Source of the DNA: Sva-07 sp963715285
Lineage (GTDB): Bacteria; Actinomycetota; Acidimicrobiia; Acidimicrobiales; Ilumatobacteraceae
NCBI GenBank assembly: GCA_963715285.1
Contig: CAVQRU010000010.1
Coordinates: forward strand, 1-64,000
Reading direction: 5' to 3'
DNA: 64,000 bases
Of the stretch, positions 27,363 through 37,069 are shown one piece after another. Each line of letters begins with the position of its first letter. The stretch's first letter is position 1. The notes below the pieces were generated by a model that did not search any database, was not told the DNA's origin, and was given only the letters and a program-made list of their open reading frames with translations. The position numbers and the translations under genes are program-made.

Positions 27363-28439
27363 TCAGCTGTACTGGTCGAGGATCGTCGACTCGGTGACGC
27401 GACTGAGGGTCTCGCGGATCGCACGGGCGGTCGCTTCGTCCACGCCGTCGACGGACATGAGATCGTCGACGGTGGCCCGCTGCAGCTTGGAGAGGCCGCC
27501 GAAGTGGTTGGCGATCGCAGTGGCGGTCTCCGCGGGCAAGCGGCTCACCCGGTGCAGGAGACGCAACCCCTTCGGTGCTGCTTCCTGACCCAGGTCGGTG
27601 GAGTCGCCACCCGGATAGAGCGCATCGGCCGCGAGACGGAGGTTGAGCACCTCGTCGTCGTCGAGCCGCGACATGCCGGCAAGGGTGTCGGTGACCGATC
27701 GGCCCGGGGGCATGTAGTCGGCCACCACGAGGTCGAGCTCGTCGTCGATCTCGCCGTAGAGCTCGTCGAGCTGCAGGCGCAGGAGCCGAGCGTCGATGCC
27801 CAACTCGATGATCATCGTCTCGATCTCGTCGGCGATCCGATGGACCATCTCGCCGCGCTGCACGACGGAGACGACGTCGCGCAGGGTGGCGACGTCCTCG
27901 ATCTCGACGGCCGTGAGGTTGGTGATCGCGTCGTCGAGGCGGACCTTGTACCGCTCGAGCGTCTGGAGGGCCTGGTTGGCGCGATCGAGCAGGTGGCCGA
28001 CCTCCTGCAGCTGGCGCTTGCTGCCACCGGCGTAGACGTTGATGACGCCCATCTCCTCGCTGGCGCTCACCACGGGGACGTCGAGCGAGCGGGCGACGCG
28101 TTCGGCCGTGCGGTGACGGGTGCCGGTTTCGCTCGTCGGGACGCTCGGGTCGGGGACGAGGTGGACGTTGGCCCGCGCGATGCGGCCGCCGTCGGACGAG
28201 ATGATGATCGCCCCGTCCATCTTCGCCAGTTCCGACAGTCGTTGCGGGCTGTAGGGCGCGTCGACGAGGAAACCGCCCGAGCAGATCGACAGCACGTCGG
28301 CATCGTCGCTGAGCACGAGCAGGGCACCGGCCTTCGAGCGCACGACACGGTCGATCCCGTCGCGCAGGGGAGTACCCGGTGAGACGCGTGCCAGCGCGTC
28401 GCGCATGGCTTCGTTCACGCCGCTGTGCCGGGAACTCAT
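27363..28439 (-). CDS. disA: DNA integrity scanning protein, diadenylate cyclase DisA
   Basis: A 358-residue DisA that makes the second messenger cyclic di-AMP and scans DNA for branched structures. The DAC domain holds the DGA motif at residues 75-77 and the RHR(T) motif at 108-111. A helical linker follows, then a C-terminal helix-hairpin-helix DNA-binding domain (FGGLSKLQRATVDDLMSVDGVDEATARAIRETL). It is downstream of radA on the same strand; the radA-disA pairing is conserved in Gram-positives and RadA is known to modulate DisA. Confidence 0.96.
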   Translation of the reverse strand: MSSRHSGVNEAMRDALARVSPGTPLRDGIDRVVRSKAGALLVLSDDADVLSICSGGFLVDAPYSPQRLSELAKMDGAIIISSDGGRIARANVHLVPDPSVPTSETGTRHRTAERVARSLDVPVVSASEEMGVINVYAGGSKRQLQEVGHLLDRANQALQTLERYKVRLDDAITNLTAVEIEDVATLRDVVSVVQRGEMVHRIADEIETMIIELGIDARLLRLQLDELYGEIDDELDLVVADYMPPGRSVTDTLAGMSRLDDDEVLNLRLAADALYPGGDSTDLGQEAAPKGLRLLHRVSRLPAETATAIANHFGGLSKLQRATVDDLMSVDGVDEATARAIRETLSRVTESTILDQYS

Positions 28440-28519
28440 GGTCTGATCCTAGAGGACGAAGGCGAATCGGGCCCTGGTGACACCGGCGGGCGCGAACCCG
28501 CGCGCTCGAACCGGCGCGC

Positions 28520-29905
28520 TCAGACCGCCCTGCGCAGATCGCCCGAGTGCAGGTTGCTGCCGAGCCCGGCGAGCGTGATCGCTTCCGTCAGGGTGGCGGC
28601 GCGAATCACGCTGACGTCGGCGTCGGCCTCGGGAGAGTTGGTCGGCACGATCACGCGGGTGAACCCGAGCCGGGCCGCTTCGGTGAGACGCCGCGAGGCC
28701 TGACCGACCTGGCGGAGCTCGCCGCCGAGGCCGACCTCGCCGAACACTGCGAGATCGGCCGGCAGGGGGTGGTCGCGGATCGCGCTCACGACGGCGAGGC
28801 ACACACCGAGGTCGAGGCCGGGTTCGCTGAGCTTGACGCCGCCCGCGGTGGAGGCGTAGACGTCCTGATCGCCGACCATCACCCGGCTCCGGCGCCCGAG
28901 CACGGCCATCAGCATCGAGAGCCGCCCGCCGTCGAGCCCGAGCGCACTGCGACGCGGGGGGACGCCCGGCACCGAGGTGCTGGCGAGCGCCTGCACCTCG
29001 ACCACGATCGGGCGTTGACCCTCCATCGTGGGCACCACGGCCGATCCGGGGATGCCGGTACGACGGTCGGCGAGGAACAGCGACGACGGGTCGGGCACGC
29101 CGACCAGCCCGGCGGTGGCCATCTCGAACAGACCGAGTTCGTTCGTCGGCCCGAAGCGGTGCTTCGAGGCCCTCAGCAGCCGCAGCGCGTGGTGCCGATC
29201 GCCCTCGAACTGCAGCACCGTGTCGACGACGTGTTCGAGCACCCGAGGACCGGCGAGGCCACCTTCCTTGGTGACATGACCGACGAGCACGATCGACACG
29301 TCGCGTTCCTTCGCCTCGTTGACCAGCCGTTGGGCGCAGCCCCGCACCTGGCCGACGCTGCCGGGCAGCGAACCCAGGCCAGGATCGGAGACGGTCTGGA
29401 TCGAGTCGATCACGACGAGTTCGGGTCGGATGCGCTCGATCGCATCGAGGATGTGGGGCAACGACGTCTCGGCGTGCAACCACAGGTCGTCTCGCGTCGC
29501 GCCGAGGCGCTCGGCCCGACGTTTCACCTGCTGGGCGCTCTCCTCGGCCGTGACGTACAGGGTGGGCCCGGCCCAGGTGGCGAGGAGTTGCAGGAGGAGG
29601 GTGCTCTTGCCGATCCCGGGTTCGCCACCGAGCAGCGTGACCGAACCGGCGACGAGCCCGCCGCCCAGGACGCGGTCGAGTTCGGGGATCGACGTGGCGA
29701 CCGGTGCGCCGTGTTCGGTGCCGACGTCGCCGATCCTCGTCGGGCCGGGTCGGGTCGATGCTGCCACCGGTGCGTCGTCGGCCGTGGCCACCTCGACGTC
29801 CTCCACCAGCGTGTTCCAGTCGCCACATCCGGCACACCGCCCCGCCCATTTCGGATGCGAGGTGCCGCACTCGCTGCACACGTGGACGATCTTCGCTCTG
29901 CTCAT
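28520..29905 (-). CDS. radA: DNA repair protein RadA
   Basis: A 461-residue RecA-like branch-migration ATPase. A C4 zinc finger uses Cys10, 13, 24 and 27 (CSECGTSHPKWAGRCAGC). Walker A GGEPGIGKST is at 93-102. The RadA-specific motif, normally KNRFG, is KHRFG at 248-252, a conservative change. A Lon-protease-like C-terminal domain without catalytic Ser/Lys ends the protein. ATG 29905 begins directly at the zinc finger. It lies 80 bases upstream of disA. Confidence 0.95.
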   Translation of the reverse strand: MSRAKIVHVCSECGTSHPKWAGRCAGCGDWNTLVEDVEVATADDAPVAASTRPGPTRIGDVGTEHGAPVATSIPELDRVLGGGLVAGSVTLLGGEPGIGKSTLLLQLLATWAGPTLYVTAEESAQQVKRRAERLGATRDDLWLHAETSLPHILDAIERIRPELVVIDSIQTVSDPGLGSLPGSVGQVRGCAQRLVNEAKERDVSIVLVGHVTKEGGLAGPRVLEHVVDTVLQFEGDRHHALRLLRASKHRFGPTNELGLFEMATAGLVGVPDPSSLFLADRRTGIPGSAVVPTMEGQRPIVVEVQALASTSVPGVPPRRSALGLDGGRLSMLMAVLGRRSRVMVGDQDVYASTAGGVKLSEPGLDLGVCLAVVSAIRDHPLPADLAVFGEVGLGGELRQVGQASRRLTEAARLGFTRVIVPTNSPEADADVSVIRAATLTEAITLAGLGSNLHSGDLRRAV

Positions 29906-30043
29906 GCCGCCATCATGACGACGGGGTGCGTCAGAGTTGTCGGGGGTGTCGAGGCCGCACGCAGGCAGCGTCACGCACGGTCTACGCCCTGCGCGGCAGG
30001 GCACCTACACTCCACCCGTGGTGACACGTGACGGCGGGGGGCC

Positions 30044-33000
30044 GTGAGCACGCAGGAGATTCCGGAGGGGACGGTCACCGTCCTGTTCACCGACCTGGTC
30101 GAGTCGACGCAACTCAACCAGGCGCTGGGTGACGATGCCGCACGGGAGATCGGTCGCCAGGTCGAGGAAATGGCCCGTCACGCCGTCGCATCGAATCGCG
30201 GCGCGCTCATCAAGGAGATGGGCGATGGGCTCATGGCAGCGTTCGCGTCAGCTCGCCGGGCGATCGCCGCGGCACGCGAGATGCAGGTGCAGATGCGCCA
30301 TCTCCACCGCACCGGGCTCGACGCTGCGGTGCAGATGCGGATCGGTCTGCACACCGGTGAAGTGATCGACGAGGACGGCGATCTCCACGGCGAGACCGTG
30401 ATCATCGCCAAGCGCATCGAGGGGCTCGCTCCTCCGGGTGGGATCTGGGCGTCGGAGACGGTTCACGGCGTGTTGGGGACCGCTCGTGACGAGCTGATCG
30501 ACCAGGGCTCCATGACGCTGAAGGGGATCGCCGCCGAATGGCACCTCTACCTCGTGCCGTTGCCGGAGGAGGAGGAGGAGTCGGGTCTCGCCGACTCCGT
30601 CCCGACGCCGTACATCGGTCGGGTGAGCGAGCGTGAGACGTTGCGCACGATGGTCGAGGCGGCGGCATCCGGCCATGGCGGCATGGTGCTCATCGGCGGC
30701 GTCGCGGGCGTGGGCAAGAGCCGCCTCGTGCGGGAGACCGCCGCAATGGCTGAACGCCTCGGGATGGCGGTCTACACCGGCAATTGCCTCGACATGGAGT
30801 CACCGCCGCCGTATCAACCGACGATCGATCAGCTCGAGCAGGCGGCGCGCACATTTTCGTCGGACGGATTTCGCACGGCCCTCGGCGTCAACGCGCCGGA
30901 GATCGCGAAACTGCTGCCATCGCTCAGGCAACGTTACGACGACATCCCTCCGTCGCCTGACCTGACGCCCGAGCAGGAGCGTCGGTACATGCTCCACGGC
31001 GTCGGTGAGTTCATCGAGCGCGCGGCCAACAACCAGCCGATGATGCTGACGTTCGAAGACCTGCACTGGGCCGACGAGTCCGCGCTCCTGCTCCTTCGTC
31101 ACATCGGCGATCGGGCTGCCAGCATCCCCGTGTTGGTGGTCGGTACGTTCCGCGACGACGAACTCGAGCCTGGGCGTCCGCTCACGAAGGCCATCGGGCC
31201 GTTGTTCCGCGACATCGGCGCCACCGATCTCCGACCGCAGTTGCTGACCCGCGATGAGGTGAAGACGGTGCTCAGTGCCCGTGCCGGCAGCGAAGCGCCG
31301 CCCGAGCTGGTGGACCTCGTCTACTCCGAGACACACGGCAACCCGTTCTTCACCGAGGAATTGTTCCGCCACCTGCGCGACAGCGGCCGGCTGTTCGACG
31401 ACGACGGGCAATGGCGCCCGGGGTTCGAGATCGGCGACACCGAGGTACCTCAAGGCGTGCGGCTCGTCATCGGGCGCCGGCTCGATCTGCTCGGCCCGGA
31501 GCATCGCAAGATGCTGGCGTCGGCCGCCGTGATCGGGCGGACGTTCACGTTCAACATGCTCGCAGCGGTGTCGAACGTCGACGAGGACGATCTGTTCGAT
31601 GCGCTCGAAGCTGCCGAACGAAGCCACCTGATCGAGGAGCTGTCCGCCGATCACCCGTCCGACTACTTGTTCGTGCAGGAACAGATCCGCCAGACGCTCG
31701 TCGGTGAGCTGTCGTTGGCGCGGCGCCAGCGGGTGCATTTGCGCATCGCCGACGCAATGGAGCGGCTCGGGTCGGGCTCAGCGGTCGAGCTCGCTCACCA
31801 TCTGGTGTCAGCGGGCTCGGCGGCTCCGACCGATCGGACGGTCGCGGGCCTGGTGGCAGCAGCCGAGGCCAACCTGGACGCACTCGCCTTCGAAGACGCA
31901 CTGCGGCATCTCGACAATGCGGTGACGCTGGTGGGCGAAGGTGACGGCCGGTTCGATCTGCGGCGAACGCAGGCGCGGGCGCTGCGCGGTGCCGGCCGGG
32001 TCGACGATGCGCTCGCGGTGCTCGACGACGAACTCCGCCGGGCTGCGAACAACGATCAGGAGATCACGCTGCGGCTGCAACGGGTGCAGCTCCTCAACGA
32101 CCAGTACCGGGCGGCCGAGGGGCTGGCCGACGTCGAATGGCTCGTCGCCGCTGCGTCGCAGGCCGACGATCCCGAATTGGAGATCGCGGTACAGCTGGCG
32201 CGGGGTCGCGCCTACTACATCATGTCGCTCGACAACACCGGCATGGCCGAGGTGTCGCGGGACGCCTACGAGGCCGCCTATGCCGCGGCGAAGGAACGCG
32301 GTGACAAGGCGAGCATGGCGCTGGCGTTGCTGCCGACGACGTGGTTCACCGACTACTGGGCGGACTACAAAGCAACCGCGGCTGCGAACGTCGCCGAGTC
32401 GCTGGAGTTGGCCGAAGCGATCGGCGACGAAGATCTGATCCTCGACGCGATGGCGGCGTCGTTGCGTACCGGCGCCGTCGCCGATCACCTCCGGGCGTGC
32501 GAGGCGTTGATGGAGCGACTCGAGCAACGCCGGGATCCGGTGAGGTTGAACGCGCACTGCTTCTGGATGATGTGGCAGTACTCCAGGTTCGGTCGATTCG
32601 CAGACGCGGTTGCCACCTGCGATCGTGGGATCGAGCTGTCCGACCTGATCGGTTCGGCACCGGTGCAGTACGGCTCGATCAAGGCGATCGCACTCACCGA
32701 GGCGGGCCGTTACGACGAAGTCGATGCGGCGATCGGCCAGGAAGTGACCGACGACGACCATCCGTTCGGCAAGGCGATGGCGTCGCATGCCCGGTCGGTG
32801 TTCCTCACGAGAGTCGGTGCGTGGGGGCCGGCCGCGGAATCGCTCACCGAGACGCTGGCCTGGGCCGAACAGCTGACGCGGGTGTGGATGCAGTACTGGG
32901 CCGGCTCGCTGATGGCCCTTGTCGGCGCCCAGTGCCGAATCGAGACGGTCGGATCGGTCCCCGATCCCGAGTCGCTGCCGGCGTTCGGCGAGTGGCGGAC

Positions 33001-33400
33001 GGGGTTGGCCGCGGCACACGTGGCGCTGGCCCAGGGCGAGCTCCTGCAGGCACTCGATCTGGCGACGCCGGCATGCCCACGATCCGAGGACGTGACGCCT
33101 GTCGCCGACCACGTGCGCGCATTCGATGTCGTGGCACAGGCCCAGCTCGGTCTCGGCGACCACGCCGCAGCACTGGACGCGGCAACTCGGGGCCTGGAGC
33201 TGGCCGAGCAGATGGAGTTCGGCTCGCTGATCTGGCGATTGCGCCGGGTGCACGGTCTCGCACTCGACGCGCTCGGCCGCGATGACGCCTCGGACGTGCT
33301 CGCTCGAGCGGATGCGGAGTTCGAGGTGCTCGCCGACCGGATCACCGATCCCGAGCTGCGCGGGTGGTTCGAGCGCCAGGCGTTGGCGCCGACCGCTTGA
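30044..33400 (+). CDS. Class III adenylate/guanylate cyclase fused to AAA ATPase and TPR region
   Basis: A 1118-residue signalling protein. Residues 8-172 form a class III nucleotide cyclase with metal-binding Asp17 (LFTDLVEST) and Asp61 (KEMGDGLMAAF) and the RIGLHTGEV segment, so it looks catalytically competent. It is followed by an ATPase region (from IGRVSERETL at 191) with Walker A GGVAGVGKS at 218-226 and Walker B MMLTFEDLHWAD at 333-344. The rest (about 580-1110) is Ala-rich helical repeats of TPR type. There is no LuxR DNA-binding domain. Such proteins sense an unknown ligand through the repeats. GTG 30044 follows a G-rich ribosome-binding site; there is no signal or membrane segment. 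Confidence 0.88.
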   Translation: MSTQEIPEGTVTVLFTDLVESTQLNQALGDDAAREIGRQVEEMARHAVASNRGALIKEMGDGLMAAFASARRAIAAAREMQVQMRHLHRTGLDAAVQMRIGLHTGEVIDEDGDLHGETVIIAKRIEGLAPPGGIWASETVHGVLGTARDELIDQGSMTLKGIAAEWHLYLVPLPEEEEESGLADSVPTPYIGRVSERETLRTMVEAAASGHGGMVLIGGVAGVGKSRLVRETAAMAERLGMAVYTGNCLDMESPPPYQPTIDQLEQAARTFSSDGFRTALGVNAPEIAKLLPSLRQRYDDIPPSPDLTPEQERRYMLHGVGEFIERAANNQPMMLTFEDLHWADESALLLLRHIGDRAASIPVLVVGTFRDDELEPGRPLTKAIGPLFRDIGATDLRPQLLTRDEVKTVLSARAGSEAPPELVDLVYSETHGNPFFTEELFRHLRDSGRLFDDDGQWRPGFEIGDTEVPQGVRLVIGRRLDLLGPEHRKMLASAAVIGRTFTFNMLAAVSNVDEDDLFDALEAAERSHLIEELSADHPSDYLFVQEQIRQTLVGELSLARRQRVHLRIADAMERLGSGSAVELAHHLVSAGSAAPTDRTVAGLVAAAEANLDALAFEDALRHLDNAVTLVGEGDGRFDLRRTQARALRGAGRVDDALAVLDDELRRAANNDQEITLRLQRVQLLNDQYRAAEGLADVEWLVAAASQADDPELEIAVQLARGRAYYIMSLDNTGMAEVSRDAYEAAYAAAKERGDKASMALALLPTTWFTDYWADYKATAAANVAESLELAEAIGDEDLILDAMAASLRTGAVADHLRACEALMERLEQRRDPVRLNAHCFWMMWQYSRFGRFADAVATCDRGIELSDLIGSAPVQYGSIKAIALTEAGRYDEVDAAIGQEVTDDDHPFGKAMASHARSVFLTRVGAWGPAAESLTETLAWAEQLTRVWMQYWAGSLMALVGAQCRIETVGSVPDPESLPAFGEWRTGLAAAHVALAQGELLQALDLATPACPRSEDVTPVADHVRAFDVVAQAQLGLGDHAAALDAATRGLELAEQMEFGSLIWRLRRVHGLALDALGRDDASDVLARADAEFEVLADRITDPELRGWFERQALAPTA

Positions 33401-33416
33401 CCGGGTAGGGGAACGA

Positions 33417-34548
33417 TCAGGCGAGATTGGGGACGATGTCGCGGAGAACCTCACGAAAGACGATGCCGCGCCGATCCTCGCCCGGTCCGCCATCGCGCAG
33501 CAGTTGATTCGGGGCGTAGGCGCAACTGAATTCCGCGGCAGGGTCCATCGCCAGGAATGACCCGCCGAAGCCACCCCATGCCATCGTGGTGGTCGTCATC
33601 GCTCGGAACTCGTCGGAGTGGAGGCCGAACCCGAGCCCGTATCGACACCATCCGACCACCTCGTCGACCACGTAGCTCTGCTCGTGTCCCGCCTCGGCGA
33701 CGATCTCCGAACTCAGGTACCGATGTCCGTCGACCATGCCGTTCAGCGCAATGATCGAACCGATGCGCGCCATCGCCCGGGCGTTGGTGGTCCCGCTCGC
33801 CGCCGGGATGAACGCTGGAAGGTTCTCGGGGTCGATCCACTCGCCCTCGGCGCCCAGCTCCGCCATCACGGCGGCGGCCATTTCGGACTCGGTGCCGGTG
33901 GCACCTCAGGCGCCGGCCAGAGTGCAGCGACTCTGTCGGCTTCGTTCTTCGATCGTGTGAACTGGAAATCGGCGCCGAGCGGATCGGCGATCTCCGTGCG
34001 GAAGTAGTGCTCGAACGACATCCCACTCAACCGGCGAATGAGCTCGCCCAGAATGTCGCCGAACGTGAACGGGTGGTAGCAGCTGACGGTGCCCGGCTCG
34101 TACCAGAGGGTGGCGTCTTCGAGGATTGCGTTCACCGTTCGCAGGATCGGCCAGTTCGTCAAAGGTGAGGACTCGTCCATACCCGGGAACACCGGATTGA
34201 TGGATGAGCACCTGGCGGGTGGTGATTGCACCCTTACCGTGCTTCGCGAACTCGGGCCAGTAGGTGGCGATCGGTTCATCGAGGTCGAGTTGACCGCGGT
34301 CGACGAGCATGAGGATCATGATCATCACCGGGATCTTCGAGGAGGAGAAGACCCGGACGATCGTGTCGGCTTCCCATGGCTTTTCCAGCTCGTAGTCGCG
34401 TGCGCCGCCCCAGAGGTCGATGACGAACTCACCGTTCAGCGTTGCGGCGAGCGAGGCACCCTTGTCGAGCGCCGCTGTCGAGGTTGGCGCGGAATGCATC
34501 CTCGAGCGGTCGGAATCGTTCGTCGCAGAACCCGTGTACGTCGGCCAT
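33417..34548 (-). pseudogene. Frameshifted serine beta-lactamase-fold hydrolase
   Basis: A carboxylesterase/beta-lactamase-family gene spread over several reading frames. Starting at 34548: MADVHGFCDERFRPLEDAF in one frame; a shift near 34470 to a second frame with AATLNGEFVIDLWGGARDYE and the nucleophile motif FSSSKIPV (SxxK); a shift near 34155 to a third with ATLWYEPGTVSCYHPFTFG; then a shift near 33885-33900 to a final frame with MAWGGFGGSFLAMDPA at the C-terminus. Joined together they make one protein of about 375 residues. No internal stop is seen within the correct frame segments, so inactivation is recent or these are sequence errors. Two intact relatives lie immediately to the right on the other strand. 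Confidence 0.85.
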
Positions 34549-34664
34549 CGGCCCTCCCCGTCGGCGAATGTAGTCCTCGTGACACCGCGGTGTCTCCGGT
34601 CGAGGGTCACAGCCCTGGCGCGGCCCCGCTGCATGTGGGAGCCTTCTGGCCGGGGGACGGACAC

Positions 34665-35840
34665 ATGGGTATCGCGATCGTCGAAGCAGAACGCGTGGGA
34701 ATGTCGAGCGAACGCGTCGGCTGGGCCCGCGAGCTCGTCGCGAACCACGTGGCGACCGGAGGCTCGCCGTCGGCCGTCGCTGTCGTCCTGCGTCGCGGCG
34801 AGGTCGTCCTGGCGGAGGCGTTCGGGGTACGCGGACCCCACGGCGCACCGCTCGACGTCGACGACGTCTGGCCGATCGCATCCGCCGGCAAGCCGATCAC
34901 GGCCGCTGTTGTCATGTCGCTCGTCGAAGAGGGTCGGGTCGGCATCAACCAGCCCGTGGTCGACTACATCCCCGAACTGACCGGACCACAGGACGACGAG
35001 GTCCTGCTCCATCACCTCTTCACGCATTCGGCAGGTTGGGAGTCGGCCCAGCGGACACACCGGATCGAAGACTTCCTCCGCTCCGGCCAGATGACACCCC
35101 CGCCGCCGGGTCGTGACGCCATCACCCACCTGTTCCTGTCGCTGGCGCTCGAACCGGTCCGGGTCGCGGCGCCGGGGGTCCAGATGGACTACGACAACGG
35201 GCCCTACGAACTGCTCGCGGAGATCGTGCGTCGCGAGACCGGCGGAACGCTCGACGCGGCGATGCGTGCGCGGATCTTCGAACCGCTGGGAATGGCGCGC
35301 AGTACAGGCATCGTGGGCGACGACCTGCGGCCGCACCTGGTCACGCGGGCCGAAGGCCTGCCGTTCGGTCCCGGTCGCCCGGTGACGTTCGAGGGTGAAC
35401 TCTGGGAGTCCTCCGATTCGGGTGCCGCTGCCGTGCACACCTCGGCGCCCGACCTCGCGCGATTCGGCCAGATGATCCTGAACGGCGGTGTGCTCGATGG
35501 AACTCGCGTGCTGGCTCCGTCGACGGTGACCTCCATGGTCACCAACCAGATTCCGGGCGTCCCCGCACGGTTCGGTGACGAGTTGATCCCCGAGTCGAGC
35601 TGGGGTTACGGCTTCACGGTGGTGCAGGAACAGCGGTTTGCGTACTTCGGTGGAGGCCTGGTGCCGCTCGGGAGCGCACTCCATCCGGGCGCGGGTGGAG
35701 TGAGTTACTGGGTCGACTTCGCCAACGAGATCGTCGGTGTCTTCTTCGAAGTGATCACCGAGGTCGACGAGTTCCTGATTCCCGTCTCGGGGATCGGCCA
35801 TCGGTTCCAGGACGTCGTCACGGGGGCGGTGTCGGAGTGA
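34665..35840 (+). CDS. Serine hydrolase, beta-lactamase/esterase family
   Basis: A 391-residue class C-like serine hydrolase. The nucleophile motif SAGK (PIASAGKPIT) and the tyrosine motif YDN (QMDYDNGPYELL) are present, and the C-terminal glycine-rich strand HPGAGG corresponds to the third motif. No signal peptide, so probably a cytoplasmic esterase or amidase rather than a penicillin-binding enzyme. ATG 34665 starts the conserved part. The stop overlaps the next paralogue as GTGA, so the two are co-translated. Confidence 0.88.
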   Translation: MGIAIVEAERVGMSSERVGWARELVANHVATGGSPSAVAVVLRRGEVVLAEAFGVRGPHGAPLDVDDVWPIASAGKPITAAVVMSLVEEGRVGINQPVVDYIPELTGPQDDEVLLHHLFTHSAGWESAQRTHRIEDFLRSGQMTPPPPGRDAITHLFLSLALEPVRVAAPGVQMDYDNGPYELLAEIVRRETGGTLDAAMRARIFEPLGMARSTGIVGDDLRPHLVTRAEGLPFGPGRPVTFEGELWESSDSGAAAVHTSAPDLARFGQMILNGGVLDGTRVLAPSTVTSMVTNQIPGVPARFGDELIPESSWGYGFTVVQEQRFAYFGGGLVPLGSALHPGAGGVSYWVDFANEIVGVFFEVITEVDEFLIPVSGIGHRFQDVVTGAVSE

Positions 35841-37024
35841 CGTTGTCGATGGAGTTGCGCGACCCGGCCGAGCTGGGGATGTCGGCGGCACGGCTCGCCG
35901 ACGCCGCGGCCTTGATGGACCGCCAGTACGCCGCGGGCCTCACGCCGATGGCGGTCGCACTCGTCGCCCGGCACGGGAAGTTGGTGTGGACCCACGCCGT
36001 CGGCGATGCCCGCCCGGGCGGTCCGCCGGTGACGATCGACTCGGTTTTCCCGATGGCGTCACAGACGAAGCCGATGACGGCGGCAGTGATCATGGCCCTC
36101 GCCGAGCGGGGCATGATCGGTCTCACGGAGTCGGCCTCCCTGACGCTTCCGGAGCTTGCCGACGATCACGCCGACGTGATGGTGTCGCACCTGCTCACCC
36201 ACACCTCGGGCTGGAGCGACGACGACCATGTCGCCGCGCGGGAGGCGAAGTTGTCCGAAGCGATCGCCACGATCCCCGAGGGCATGGACGCGTTGACGCA
36301 CATCATGCTGTGGCCGGGCTGGGGTGTTCAACGTCGGTTCGGGGCCGGTGAGCGGATGCAGTACTGCACCTTCAACTACTCGGTGCTCGGCGAGATCGTC
36401 CGGAGGGTCACGGGCGACACACTCGACGCGGCGATGCGCCGATACCTGTTCGACCCGATCGGGATGACGAGCAGCGCGGTGATCGTCGGCGCCGACCTGC
36501 AGCCCCGGGTGATCGAGCGGCCACCGGGAGTCCCCTGCGGTCCGGATCATCCTGATTCACCGATCTCGTTCAACAGCCACGCGTGGGCGGTGAGTGACGA
36601 CGGCGGCTTCGGGGCCCACGTCTCGGCGGCGGATCTCGCTCGGTTCTGGCAGATGCTCCTCGATGGCGGGATGGCCGGTGGCGTGCGTGTGCTCAGCCGT
36701 GATGCGGTCCGGGTGATGACCACCAACCAGGTCCCGGGGATCGCTGCGGACTTCATCGGTGAGGAGCGTGGCGAGGCCTCGTGGGGTTTCGGCTTCGGGG
36801 TCACCGGTTCCGAGGCTTGGCCCCGGTACGGGGGTGGGACGTCTCGGCCGAGTGTCTTCCGCCACGGGGGCTCCGGGGGGATCGATGGCTGGGTCGATCC
36901 CGAAACCGGTGTCGCGGCGACCTACTTCGAGGTGGCAACGCAGGTGAGTCCCGAGGGCGCCATCGAGAGCTGGGCGGCGCACCGATTCCAAGACGTCGTG
37001 AACGCCGCCGTCATCGAACCGTGA
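35837..37024 (+). CDS. Serine hydrolase, beta-lactamase/esterase family (YxN altered)
   Basis: A 395-residue paralogue of the preceding protein, coupled to it through a GTGA overlap. The SxxK nucleophile is intact (MASQTKPMT) and a C-terminal HGGSGG loop is present. In the tyrosine motif the usual YxN reads YCT (MQYCTFNYSVLG), so Asn is replaced by Thr. The pair may work on related substrates or form a heteromer. Similarity between the two is clear over the whole length, indicating tandem duplication. Confidence 0.87.
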   Translation: MTLSMELRDPAELGMSAARLADAAALMDRQYAAGLTPMAVALVARHGKLVWTHAVGDARPGGPPVTIDSVFPMASQTKPMTAAVIMALAERGMIGLTESASLTLPELADDHADVMVSHLLTHTSGWSDDDHVAAREAKLSEAIATIPEGMDALTHIMLWPGWGVQRRFGAGERMQYCTFNYSVLGEIVRRVTGDTLDAAMRRYLFDPIGMTSSAVIVGADLQPRVIERPPGVPCGPDHPDSPISFNSHAWAVSDDGGFGAHVSAADLARFWQMLLDGGMAGGVRVLSRDAVRVMTTNQVPGIAADFIGEERGEASWGFGFGVTGSEAWPRYGGGTSRPSVFRHGGSGGIDGWVDPETGVAATYFEVATQVSPEGAIESWAAHRFQDVVNAAVIEP

Positions 37025-37069
37025 CGGTGTCGTCGCGCGAGGCGCCGACCTCGGTTCGAGGAGCGGTAC

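Noticed and set aside
33417..34548. Programmed frameshifting or selenocysteine read-through to explain the broken hydrolase
   Set aside because: The breaks are frame changes at three places without slippery sequences or in-frame TGA; gene decay or sequence error is simpler.
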